23,794 bases of DNA. It comes from CAZAGT01 sp964484515 (GTDB lineage Bacteria > Desulfobacterota > DSM-4660 > Desulfatiglandales > HGW-15). The DNA lies in the NCBI GenBank assembly GCA_964484515.1, contig CAZAGT010000033.1, positions 1 to 23,794 on the forward strand. The letters run 5' to 3'. Position 1 is the stretch's first letter; each line of letters opens with the position of its first letter. The notes beneath the pieces are model-generated. The model searched no databases and was not told the origin of the DNA. It saw nothing but the letters and a program-made list of their open reading frames with translations. Position numbers and translations under genes: made by a program. This document shows, piece by piece, positions 8,127 to 15,761 of this stretch.

Positions 8127-8140
8127 GTTCAACGTTAAAC
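8127..8140. promoter_or_regulatory. LacI-type operator, duplicated copy
   Basis: GTTCAACGTTAAAC is identical to 6050-6063. It now sits 3 bp from the end of the synthetase remnant, because the duplication junction falls here. Confidence 0.7.
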
Positions 8141-8142
8141 TT

Positions 8143-8171
8143 TCCTAAGAAGCGGGTTCAAAGGCTGTCAA
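8143..8171 (-). promoter_or_regulatory. Duplicated leftward promoter, now facing the pseudogene
   Basis: Minus-strand TTGACA (8171-8166) with TTAGGA after 17 bp or TAGGAA after 18 bp, followed by the operator at 8127-8140. It is the counterpart of the ADH promoter at 6065-6093. The duplication separated it from ADH, so any transcript would run into the synthetase remnant and towards the 3' end of cyclase 1. Confidence 0.4.
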
Positions 8172-8327
8172 GTACTATTGGGGTTCAAGGCCGCCACCTT
8201 TTGTCATTTTAGTGAACCTTGGTAGTTGATCGGAGGCAAGGGAAGATTCCGAAAAGCCTTAATGAGAAGGAGCATCTCTGAGACGAAGGAACTCGCTCGT
8301 GTTGGATCGGATCCCCCTTTTTTCCCC

Positions 8328-8356
8328 TTGACAGGAAGTAATAAATAGTAATAAAT
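8328..8356 (+). promoter_or_regulatory. Likely promoter of cyclase gene 2
   Basis: TTGACA (8328-8333), 17 bp spacer, ATAAAT (8351-8356), then the operator at once. It is the same geometry as the cyclase 1 promoter. The 332-bp region 8141-8472 otherwise holds only the leftward promoter and the conserved leader. Confidence 0.6.
8337..8356 (+). repeat. Perfect 10-bp tandem repeat inside cyclase 2 promoter
   Basis: AGTAATAAAT occurs twice head to tail (8337-8346 and 8347-8356), filling most of the spacer and the -10. Copy 1 has unrelated GC-rich spacer sequence, so the repeat arose after, or was lost after, the duplication. Confidence 0.85.
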
Positions 8357-8370
8357 GTTGAACGTTACAT
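8357..8370. promoter_or_regulatory. LacI-type operator at cyclase 2 promoter
   Basis: GTTGAACGTTACAT keeps the full left half and central CG of the perfect palindrome at 22587-22600, and three bases of the right half. It directly follows the -10. It lies 230 bp from the distal operator 8127-8140, close to the 228 bp spacing in copy 1. Confidence 0.6.
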
Positions 8371-8383
8371 CCATCATATACGG

Positions 8384-8394
8384 AAGGAGGTGAT
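8384..8394 (+). promoter_or_regulatory. Conserved anti-16S sequence in cyclase 2 leader
   Basis: AAGGAGGTGAT lies 79 bases before the cyclase 2 ATG, matching 6305-6316 in copy 1. Here an ATG at 8393 opens a 13-codon frame ending at 8434, but the spacing to the ribosome binding sequence is only about two bases. Confidence 0.35.
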
Positions 8395-8472
8395 GAGGCC
8401 CGTATTCGGCAAGATTTCGGAAGGCATAGGGTGATTTGAAAGCGAAAGAATCTCAGGACAAAGGAGCAAGAC

Positions 8473-9435
8473 ATGTCAAAAACATCCATAAAATGGTTTG
8501 TGGCGTGTGTGGTCATTCTATTCACCCTAACCATGGTCGGCATGGCGCAAGCAGAGCCATGCAACAAGACCTTTGGCAAGCTTCCCTCTCCGAAATTCAC
8601 CCCCTACCTCCTCAGCTTGATCAGGACGGGAAATGTCTATGATCTGGGTGTCGTGAGGAGCTCCGACATGCCCCTGTGGCCAGGCCACCCGCCCTTCAGG
8701 GTCCTCAAGTATAAGTGGCACGGTGAAGACCAGTTGTTATATCCGGCGACCTACACGAACGAGCTCCTGATGTGCTGCATGCATTCCGGGACCCACATGG
8801 ACGCGCTGGATCATATTGGTGAAGTGCAGCCTAACGGGACCATCAAACTCGCAACCGAAACCCCGGGGGAATTTACGACCGCGGCTAAGGCCAACGAGTG
8901 GTATGGCGCTAACCGCGGTGACGGGAGGCACTTCCACCCCGTTATCTTGAGGGGAGTTTTCCTCGATATGCTCAAGTACAAGGGCGGCGAGGACACCGGC
9001 GGCGAGATCACCCTGAAGCGGGGTTACGGGATTACGGAGGCGGATATCAGAGGCTGCATGGTGGCCCAGGGGGTGGCGGTAAGACCCGAGATCCCAACCG
9101 CCTTTCTGATCCGCACGGGGCAGATCAAGTATTTTCTCAAGAACGATGCCGCGGGTTACGGCGGTGATGTGGCCGGTCCCAATGTGGAGGCCGAGAAGTA
9201 CATGGCCTCGATCGGTGGTGTGGTCACCGGTTCCGACACGGTCTCATATGAACAGATGATCGTTCTGCCTCATCCCGTCCATCGGTGGATGATGTTCCAT
9301 GGGATCTTCCATAACGAGGTCCTCAACCTCGAAGACCTGGCCAAGGATAGGGTTTACGAAGGGGTCTACATTGCTTGCCCCCTCACCATCGTAGGAACGA
9401 CTGGTTCCATGATCAATCCCATTTTCGTTCATTAA
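8473..9435 (+). CDS. Secreted cyclase-family metal-dependent hydrolase, copy 2
   Basis: Paralogue of the 6398-7360 product: 320 residues, no indels, about 77% identical by hand count, so both genes remain under selection. The signal peptide ends at AQA before E28, and the metal motif is H104, H108, D110 and H114 (HSGTHMDALDH). Differences cluster at residues 81-102, 121-156 and 301-309, with long invariant blocks at 211-220 and 241-260. These variable patches may border the substrate pocket, which suggests divergence in substrate range. The start has the same AAAGGAGCAAGAC leader as copy 1. It converges on the SH3-like gene across a shared hairpin. Confidence 0.9.
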   Translation: MSKTSIKWFVACVVILFTLTMVGMAQAEPCNKTFGKLPSPKFTPYLLSLIRTGNVYDLGVVRSSDMPLWPGHPPFRVLKYKWHGEDQLLYPATYTNELLMCCMHSGTHMDALDHIGEVQPNGTIKLATETPGEFTTAAKANEWYGANRGDGRHFHPVILRGVFLDMLKYKGGEDTGGEITLKRGYGITEADIRGCMVAQGVAVRPEIPTAFLIRTGQIKYFLKNDAAGYGGDVAGPNVEAEKYMASIGGVVTGSDTVSYEQMIVLPHPVHRWMMFHGIFHNEVLNLEDLAKDRVYEGVYIACPLTIVGTTGSMINPIFVH

Positions 9436-9445
9436 CCTGAAAAGA

Positions 9446-9481
9446 GAGAGACCTTTTTCCCAAACGGGCAGAAGGTCTCTC
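9446..9481. terminator. Bidirectional hairpin between cyclase 2 and SH3-like gene
   Basis: Stem GAGAGACCTT (9446-9455) / AAGGTCTCTC (9472-9481) with an inner CCC/GGG pairing in the loop. The T-rich tail is better for the leftward transcript (TCTTTTC). The right arm covers most of the stop codon of the leftward gene, so one hairpin probably ends both convergent transcripts. Confidence 0.7.
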
Positions 9482-10010
9482 ATTCTGGCTCTACTTCTGG
9501 AATAAGCTGGAGGTCCTTGAAAAACGGGATTCTCAAAGCACCGGGAACCACGTGGAAATAGGTAGAGGGGGCATACACTTCAACCCATCCTGTGGCACCC
9601 TTCCAGGCTAGAACGATCCAGATCGATCCATCCCGATTCGTCCGCACACCGGTCACTTGGCTTTCCATCAGATAACCAGCCGGTTGCCCGGGTTGAACGC
9701 GCAGCGAGGCGGTACTTTTGACGCTTTGCTTCGGCCGGGGATAGAGCGGGACCTCCTCGCGATAGGCCAGAGCGGCCCCGACCGGGATTTGACTGCCGCC
9801 TTCCACCCGCGCATATTCCTGGTCCATCACCTTGGCCTGAATGGAGACGTGTCCCGGCTGGGCCTCAGGGGCCATCGGGGTGACATATTGGTCGGCGCCT
9901 TTGCGGCCTCTCATCGTGATGAGGCCCGCAAGGAGCAGGAGGCCCGTTATGACCGCGGCGGCGAAGATGACGATGTCCTTCCTTTTCCAGAATGCCTCAT
10001 CCTTTTTCAT
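9480..10010 (-). CDS. Membrane-anchored SH3-like domain protein
   Basis: A 176-residue protein with a charged N-terminus (MKKDEAFWKRKD) and one membrane helix at about 13-34, so most of it should face the periplasm. The C-terminal half resembles a bacterial SH3-like fold (SLRVQPGQPAG, then GSIWIVLAWKGATGWVEVYA at about 125-147). Such domains usually bind peptides or cell wall. The function in this island is unknown. The start has AGGGGG six to seven bases upstream. It lies inside the duplicated block but has no counterpart after cyclase 1, so it was inserted in copy 2 or lost from copy 1. Confidence 0.7.
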   Translation of the reverse strand: MKKDEAFWKRKDIVIFAAAVITGLLLLAGLITMRGRKGADQYVTPMAPEAQPGHVSIQAKVMDQEYARVEGGSQIPVGAALAYREEVPLYPRPKQSVKSTASLRVQPGQPAGYLMESQVTGVRTNRDGSIWIVLAWKGATGWVEVYAPSTYFHVVPGALRIPFFKDLQLIPEVEPE

Positions 10011-10101
10011 GGATAACCCCCTTGTATATCAGGATTCCCCATTATCGCGTCCCATTGACCCTCGACCACAAAGATCGCAACTCCAACTCCCGCTTTTTGG
10101 A

Positions 10102-12057
10102 CTAATCCGACTGTAGCTCCGTCACGTTTGCGTAAAAGTCCAGGACGTGCGGATTTCGCAAGGCGTCCTTGTTCAGCACCGGCTGGTTGTGGATCACTTT
10201 CTTGACGGCGAGCTCCACCTTCTTCATATTCAACGTATAGGGGACCTCCGGGACGGCCACGATCTTGGCGGGCACGTGCCTGGGAGAGGCGTTGGCGCGA
10301 ATGGTCGCCTTGAGCCTTTGCTTGAGGTCTTCTGTCAATTCGACCCCCTCGGCGAGTTGAACAAAGAGGATGATCCGAACGTCACCCTTCCAGTCCTGGC
10401 CCACGACCAGGCTGTCCGCGATCTCCTCCATCTGTTCCACCGGCCGATAGATCTCGGCGGTCCCGATCCTGACCCCGCCGGGATTTAAGGTGGCATCCGA
10501 CCTCCCGTAAATGACGACGCCCCCGCGATCGTTGATCTCAATGAAATCCCCGTGCCGCCAGACATTCGGGTAGACGTCAAAATAGGCGTCATGGTACTTT
10601 TTGCCGTCCGGGTCATCCCAGAAATAGATCGGCATGGGGGGCGCGGGTGCGGTGCAGACCAATTCTCCCTGCCGGTTGACGACGGATCGACCATCTTCAT
10701 CATAGGCCTCGACCTTCATGCCGAGCCCCTTGCATTGAAGCTCGCCGGCATAGACCGGCCCCATCGGGTTTCCGAGGGCAAAACAGCCGTTGATATCTGA
10801 ACCGCCAGAGATAGAAGCCAGTTGGAGGTCCTGTTTGATCTCGCGATAAACATACTCAAATCCCTCAACCGAAAGGGGTGACCCGGTGGAGAGGATTGCC
10901 TTCAAGGGGGCAAGGTCGTAATCCTTGCCCGGCCTGGCCCCGGCGTTTTGTAAGGCACCGATGTACCCGGCGCTGGTGCCGAAGATCGTGATCTTCGTAT
11001 CCTGGGCCAGCTTCCACAGGGCGCCCGGATCGGGATAGAAGGGAAACCCGTCATAGAGCACAAGGCTGGCTCCTACACCCAAGGAGGTCGTCAGCCAGTT
11101 CCACATCATCCAGCCGCAGGTCGTGAAGTAGTAGATCGTGTCTTCCCGTTTCAGGTCGGAATGCAGGATGAGTTCCTTGAGCTGGTTGATCAGGACGCCA
11201 CCGGCACTCTGGACCATGCACTTGGGGAGCCCCGTGGTCCCCGAGGAGTACATGATGAAAAGGGGGTGCTCAAAGGGAAGTTGCTCAAAGGCGATCTCTT
11301 GGCTTGTATGCGGCGATTTGAAGTCCCGGTAGCGTACCCCATTGAGCACGCCGCTGATGTCTGGTTCTTCTACGGTGTAAGGGACCACGACGACCCTCTC
11401 GATGCTCGATAGCTCTCTGAGGATGTCGGCGATACGTTCGAGGGAATCGAATCGTTTGCCCTTGAAGATATATCCATCGGCCGTGAAAAGGACCTTCGGT
11501 TTGATCTGACCGAAGCGATCCAGCACCCCCTTGATACCGAAATCAGGTGAGCATGAGGACCAGATAGCGCCGATGCTCGCCGCGGCCAACATGGCAATGA
11601 TCGTCTCCGGCATGTTCGGCATGAACCCGACGACGCGGTCGTTCGCCTCGACGCCCAACTCTCTTAACGCCGAGGCAATGCAGGCCACCTCGGTGTAGAG
11701 CTCCGCATAGGTCATTCGTCTGATCTCCTGTCCCTCGCCCTTGAAGATCAGTGCTACTCGATCATCCCGGTATCGAAGCAGATTCTCGGCATAATTGAGC
11801 CGTGCCCCCGAAAACCAACGGGCGCCCGGCATCTTGGTCACATCATCGATGACGTCATCGTAGGTTTGCGACGCCTTGATATCGGCGAACTCCCACATCG
11901 AGGCCCAAAAATAGGGTATCCGGTCGATCGACCACTGATGAAGGGGCGTGTATTCAGTGAAGTCGCGCTCGTATTTTTGGTTGATGAAGTTCATGAAGCG
12001 GTACATGTTCGTGTCTTTGACCCTCTGCTTCGAAGGTTGCCACAATAAACGACCCAT
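10102..12057 (-). CDS. Acetoacetyl-CoA synthetase (acetoacetate-CoA ligase)
   Basis: A 651-residue adenylate-forming enzyme that activates acetoacetate (acetoacetate + ATP + CoA to acetoacetyl-CoA + AMP + PPi). The N-terminus (LLWQPSKQRVKDTNMYRFM) and length fit the acetoacetyl-CoA synthetase branch rather than acetyl-CoA synthetase. Motifs are YSSGTTGLPK (270-279), YGRSDATLNPGG (517-528) with GGVRIGTAEIYR (527-538), and the C-terminal lysine region NMKKVE (K612). I chose ATG 12057 with AAGGAG 7 bases upstream. The frame stays open to 12198, but that extension overlaps the next gene and looks non-coding. Its likely job is to recover the acetoacetate made by the BKACE enzyme. A broken copy of its 3' end lies at 7484-8124. 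Confidence 0.92.
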   Translation of the reverse strand: MGRLLWQPSKQRVKDTNMYRFMNFINQKYERDFTEYTPLHQWSIDRIPYFWASMWEFADIKASQTYDDVIDDVTKMPGARWFSGARLNYAENLLRYRDDRVALIFKGEGQEIRRMTYAELYTEVACIASALRELGVEANDRVVGFMPNMPETIIAMLAAASIGAIWSSCSPDFGIKGVLDRFGQIKPKVLFTADGYIFKGKRFDSLERIADILRELSSIERVVVVPYTVEEPDISGVLNGVRYRDFKSPHTSQEIAFEQLPFEHPLFIMYSSGTTGLPKCMVQSAGGVLINQLKELILHSDLKREDTIYYFTTCGWMMWNWLTTSLGVGASLVLYDGFPFYPDPGALWKLAQDTKITIFGTSAGYIGALQNAGARPGKDYDLAPLKAILSTGSPLSVEGFEYVYREIKQDLQLASISGGSDINGCFALGNPMGPVYAGELQCKGLGMKVEAYDEDGRSVVNRQGELVCTAPAPPMPIYFWDDPDGKKYHDAYFDVYPNVWRHGDFIEINDRGGVVIYGRSDATLNPGGVRIGTAEIYRPVEQMEEIADSLVVGQDWKGDVRIILFVQLAEGVELTEDLKQRLKATIRANASPRHVPAKIVAVPEVPYTLNMKKVELAVKKVIHNQPVLNKDALRNPHVLDFYANVTELQSD

Positions 12058-12167
12058 GATCGTCTCCTTGTTGGAAATTCGATATTCTACTCTATGATCA
12101 TCGCACGATTTGGCTTTCTTGGCGTTCGGGCGGATGGGCTCAGAGGGAGGGCACGTGTGGCCTGCGT

Positions 12168-13586
12168 TCAAAGGGAGCGTTGCATTGCTGCTCTGCATTT
12201 CGCCAAAATATTCAGGACTTCGAAGGGCTCCTCGATCAAGGGAAAAGTCGGCACCCCCCTTGGCTCCAGAAAGGCCTTGGCCGCCTCCATGTGCTTTTTT
12301 TCCCCACTGAACGTCACATAGATGGGTTTCTCCGGATATCTGCCGGCCAATTCCACGATGAAATCATAGGGTGGAACACCGGTATCGTCAGTCAGCATCA
12401 AGATCGGGACCACCGCATCAATATTGGGATCCTTGAGGACCGCCTCGATCCCTTCGCGATAGGCATATTCGACCCCATGGACCGCAGCACTGGCCCAGAT
12501 GTCGACCGGGTTGCGCATGCGAATAAACGGTGGGCTGATTTCCTGGAGCCGGGCCCGGGTCGCCTCCTCGACACGGGGGACACTCAGATTCAAGGCCTTC
12601 TTGCAGTAGTCGGTCATACAGACGAGCATCGCCCCCGAGGGCGCCATGAAGCTCACGCGATTGCCCTGCGGCAGGGGCATGGAAGAAAGGGCCTTGGCGG
12701 CCAGGAACAGGTGCGAGTACTTCTCTATGCGAACGACGCCCGCCTGCTTCAGGGCGCCGTCGATGATGCGGTCATCCGAGGCCAGGGCGGCGGTATGGGC
12801 GACCGCGGCCTTGGCACCCTCGGCCGTGATGCCCCCTTTCAGCAGCATGATCGGTTTCTTAAGCGTCACCGTCTGCGCGATCTCGAAGAAGCGTTTCGGG
12901 CGCTTGAAACTCTCTAGGTAGACAAAGATGGCCTTTGTCGCGGGGTCGTCGGCATAGTACTCGAGGACATCGCATTCATCGAGGTCGACCTTGTTGCCCA
13001 GCCCCACGACCCGGGCAACACCGAAATTTTCGGCACTCTTGATATAGCGCATCGTGTGGGTGGCAAAGTTTCCGGTTTGGGCGATGTACGAAATCTGGCC
13101 TCGAGGGATCTTACCCAAAGGGAAGAAACTGGATGTGAAATTGTAGGGCGTGGATGTGTGGCCGGAGGTGTTGGGTCCGATCACGCGGACCCCGGTTTCT
13201 CGAATGGTGCGAACGAGGTCTTCCTGTAAGGTCTCCCCGTCCTCATCCACCTCGGCGAACCCGCCGGCGGCAAGCACAATGGCCGTAATCCCCCGTGCGG
13301 CGCATTCCCTGATGGTTCGGGCGTTGGCACTTGCGGGAAGGATGATGATCGCCTGGTCGACGCCGTCCGGCAGCTCCTCGATCGAGGTGTGAACCTTGAT
13401 GCCGTGGATTTCGCCGCCCTTGGGGTTGACGAGATAGAGCTTGCCGCCGTACTCATTGGCCAGGATGTTGCGGATGACGTCGTTGCCGGGTTTGTGAGGT
13501 GTCGCCGAGGCGCCGACGACCACAACGCTTTTGGGTTCGAAGAATTTCTTCAGGTCGACACTCAACGCAGCCTCCTTCATCCCCAA
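12168..13586 (-). CDS. ADP-forming acyl-CoA synthetase, alpha subunit
   Basis: About 472 residues: an N-terminal CoA-binding Rossmann domain (VVVVGASATPHKPGNDV, about 21-37) followed by the two succinyl-CoA-ligase-like domains. The phosphorylated histidine is visible as H264 (AVAHTAALAS), with the partner glutamate at about E225 (VYLESF). Length and layout match the separate alpha subunits of NDP-forming acetyl-CoA synthetases, which make ATP from an acyl-CoA, ADP and phosphate. The ATP-grasp beta subunit is encoded separately at 20653-21358, 7 kb away. The start is uncertain: TTG at 13586 has GGGGAA at good spacing, while ATG at 13580 is the alternative, two codons shorter. Confidence 0.9.
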   Translation of the reverse strand: MGMKEAALSVDLKKFFEPKSVVVVGASATPHKPGNDVIRNILANEYGGKLYLVNPKGGEIHGIKVHTSIEELPDGVDQAIIILPASANARTIRECAARGITAIVLAAGGFAEVDEDGETLQEDLVRTIRETGVRVIGPNTSGHTSTPYNFTSSFFPLGKIPRGQISYIAQTGNFATHTMRYIKSAENFGVARVVGLGNKVDLDECDVLEYYADDPATKAIFVYLESFKRPKRFFEIAQTVTLKKPIMLLKGGITAEGAKAAVAHTAALASDDRIIDGALKQAGVVRIEKYSHLFLAAKALSSMPLPQGNRVSFMAPSGAMLVCMTDYCKKALNLSVPRVEEATRARLQEISPPFIRMRNPVDIWASAAVHGVEYAYREGIEAVLKDPNIDAVVPILMLTDDTGVPPYDFIVELAGRYPEKPIYVTFSGEKKHMEAAKAFLEPRGVPTFPLIEEPFEVLNILAKCRAAMQRSL

Positions 13587-13706
13587 CGTATTCCCCTATG
13601 CCTCAAGCCTAAAGTCGCATCATTCTTGCGTCTCATTTCCCCCGACCAGAAGACGGATGATGCGTCGAAGAGTATCAGGGATCCACACCGTCACCGCATT
13701 TCGTAT

Positions 13707-14624
13707 CTATTCCTTTTTGGGGTTCAGGAAGTCAGGGCGGAGGTATTCAGGATCGGGATAGGAGTAGAAGCCTTTGCAGCTCTTGACGCCCAGTTCGCCC
13801 TTCTCAATCTTGTCCTTCAACGCCCGGGGCGGGTGATCCTTAGGATCGCCCGATTCGTTGTAATAGACCATTTCGATGTCATAGACCACGTCCAAGCCCA
13901 CATTATCCATGAGAGCGAAGGGCGGCGCCTCCTTTATCCCGGTGAAGACCATCCAGGCCCGGTCGATGTCGCGAAAATCGACGGTGCCGGCCGCCCACAT
14001 GTGAAGCGTTTCGCGCTTGATTGCCCGCCAGACGCGGTTGAAGCAAAAGCCTACTTGTTCCTTTTTCACGGTGAGTGGAATGCACCCCAGCGAGCGGACG
14101 AAGTCGATTCCCGCATCCATGACGCCGGGCGACGTCCGGGATCCTCCCATGACATCGACGATATTCATGCCTTCGAGGGGGCGGTAGAAGTGAAGGTTGA
14201 GGCAGCGTTCAGGACGACCGCTGCTTTCCTCGATACGAGAGACTGGAAGCGAGGAACTGTTCGTGGCCAGGATCGCTCCCGTTGGCGACAACCGGCCAAG
14301 CTCCCTGAAGACCTTTCGCTTCAACTCCAGGTTCTCAGGGGCCGCTTCGATTACCAGGTCCGCGCGGGCGACCGTGGTCTCCAGCGCAGCAGACTGCGCG
14401 ATACGTTCCGAACTGGTCTCCCACCGATCCCATGAAATAAAGGGCTCTTTCCCCTTGTTTCGGAGTGACAGTCGGAGATCCTCCAGGTTCTTGCTGAAGG
14501 CCTTGGGGTTGGTATCGAATGCGGTTACATCGTAGCCCGCATCGGCTGCCAAAACGGCGATTTGAGCACCCAAAGTTCCCGCACCGACGATAGCAACTTT
14601 CTTGATTTCAGGACGTTGAGTCAT
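13707..14624 (-). CDS. 3-hydroxyacyl-CoA dehydrogenase family protein
   Basis: A 305-residue NAD-dependent dehydrogenase of beta-hydroxy acids or their CoA esters, with both family domains: N-terminal Rossmann fold (GAGTLG, 14-19) and C-terminal helical domain. Catalytic His is H145 (NLHFYRP). The residue at the position of the usual dyad glutamate, 12 residues on, is Asp157 (NIVDV). The family also includes carnitine dehydrogenase and L-gulonate 3-dehydrogenase, which oxidise free beta-hydroxy acids. Its place next to BKACE supports such a role: making the beta-keto acid that BKACE cleaves. ATG 14624 has AGGGAAG upstream. Confidence 0.88.
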   Translation of the reverse strand: MTQRPEIKKVAIVGAGTLGAQIAVLAADAGYDVTAFDTNPKAFSKNLEDLRLSLRNKGKEPFISWDRWETSSERIAQSAALETTVARADLVIEAAPENLELKRKVFRELGRLSPTGAILATNSSSLPVSRIEESSGRPERCLNLHFYRPLEGMNIVDVMGGSRTSPGVMDAGIDFVRSLGCIPLTVKKEQVGFCFNRVWRAIKRETLHMWAAGTVDFRDIDRAWMVFTGIKEAPPFALMDNVGLDVVYDIEMVYYNESGDPKDHPPRALKDKIEKGELGVKSCKGFYSYPDPEYLRPDFLNPKKE

Positions 14625-14750
14625 CGTCTTCCCTTGCGAACTTCCGCAGTCCAGATTGTCATACAGGCAAGGGCTCTATCGGTCTCCCAAAGCCGGTACA
14701 TTCTCGTTCATTGCCCAGCGGCCCCGTGTTCACAACGAATGGAAAACCCT

Positions 14751-15677
14751 TCAGAACGCCGTGTCCTGCTTGCCCTTCAATCTCAAAGTCTCCCGGGCCT
14801 CCTGGGGTGAAGCCGGTTGGAGATCCAACTCTCTGAGAATACGGGTCATCTTTGCGACCATCTCGGCATTGCTCTTGGCCAATTGGCCTTTGCCGACGTA
14901 CAGGTTATCCTCCATGCCGATCCGAACGTTACCGCCCATGACGGCACCCACGGTAGCCAGATTGTATTCATGGCGCCCCGCAGCAAGGACAGACCAGATG
15001 TAATCGTCACCGAAGAGCCTGTCGGCCGTCTCTTTCATAAACAGGAGGTTGGCGACCGAAGATTGAATCCCCCCCAGAATACCGAAGATGAGCTGAAGCC
15101 AGAAGGGAGGCTCAATCACGCCCCGATCGGCCCAATGAGCGGTATTGTAAAGGTGGCCGACGTCATAGCATTCCATCTCGGGCCGGGTTCCGCTGTCCTT
15201 CATGATTTCGAAGATGCGCTCCTGATCATAGAAGGTGTTTTTAAAGACGTTGTCCTTTGATCTTTCCAGATAGGGCTTTTCCCAATCGAATTTGTACTCC
15301 CTGATCCTCGTCATCATGGGATAGAGGGCGAAGTTCATGGATCCCATATTGATGGAGGCCAATTCAGGCCGAAACTTCTTGACCGCCATCATGCGCTCTT
15401 CAATGCTCATCGTGGGCGCCCCGCCGGTTGTAATACAGATGACGACATCGCTCTTGGCCTTGATCTCCTGGCCGAACTCCTTGAAGAGCTCCAGACCCAC
15501 GGTCGGTTGGCCGGTCTCAGGATCCCGGGCATGCACATGGACCGTTGCCGCCCCCGCCTCGGCCGCCGCGATAGAGTCATTTGCGATTTGCTCCGGGGTG
15601 ATGGGCAAATAGGGAGACAGACTGGGGACATGAATCGAACCGGTTATGGCACAGTTGATGATGACATGATTTCCCAT
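14751..15677 (-). CDS. Beta-keto acid cleavage enzyme (BKACE, former DUF849)
   Basis: A 308-residue zinc-dependent TIM-barrel enzyme. BKACE enzymes (for example 3-keto-5-aminohexanoate cleavage enzyme) condense a beta-keto acid with acetyl-CoA and split it into acetoacetate and a new acyl-CoA. The zinc site is visible: H47 and H49 (VHVHARDP) and a C-terminal glutamate E256 (RIGMEDNLY). CITTGGAP (81-88) is also typical. The specific keto acid cannot be inferred. The cluster has the enzymes to supply the substrate (3-hydroxyacyl dehydrogenase) and to use both products (acetoacetyl-CoA synthetase, ADP-forming synthetase). GAGGAG precedes ATG 15677. Confidence 0.92.
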   Translation of the reverse strand: MGNHVIINCAITGSIHVPSLSPYLPITPEQIANDSIAAAEAGAATVHVHARDPETGQPTVGLELFKEFGQEIKAKSDVVICITTGGAPTMSIEERMMAVKKFRPELASINMGSMNFALYPMMTRIREYKFDWEKPYLERSKDNVFKNTFYDQERIFEIMKDSGTRPEMECYDVGHLYNTAHWADRGVIEPPFWLQLIFGILGGIQSSVANLLFMKETADRLFGDDYIWSVLAAGRHEYNLATVGAVMGGNVRIGMEDNLYVGKGQLAKSNAEMVAKMTRILRELDLQPASPQEARETLRLKGKQDTAF

Positions 15678-15761
15678 CTACGCACTCCTCTTCTATACAG
15701 CCCCAAAACGATTCGCTTCCAGGGGAAAAGGCCGATTGGCGCGTAGCGCCCTGACTGCCGA

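Noticed and set aside
8393..8434. 13-codon leader peptide gene before cyclase 2
   Set aside because: Spacing to the ribosome sequence is too short and the equivalent position in copy 1 lacks an ATG; kept only as part of the conserved-leader observation.
9690..9705. GGTTGAACGCGC in the SH3-like gene as an operator
   Set aside because: Only one half-site is present, it lies within coding sequence and no promoter is nearby.
12058..12198. Upstream extension of acetoacetyl-CoA synthetase to 12198
   Set aside because: The extra 47 residues do not look like the family, overlap the ADP-forming alpha-subunit gene, and a good ribosome site precedes the ATG at 12057.
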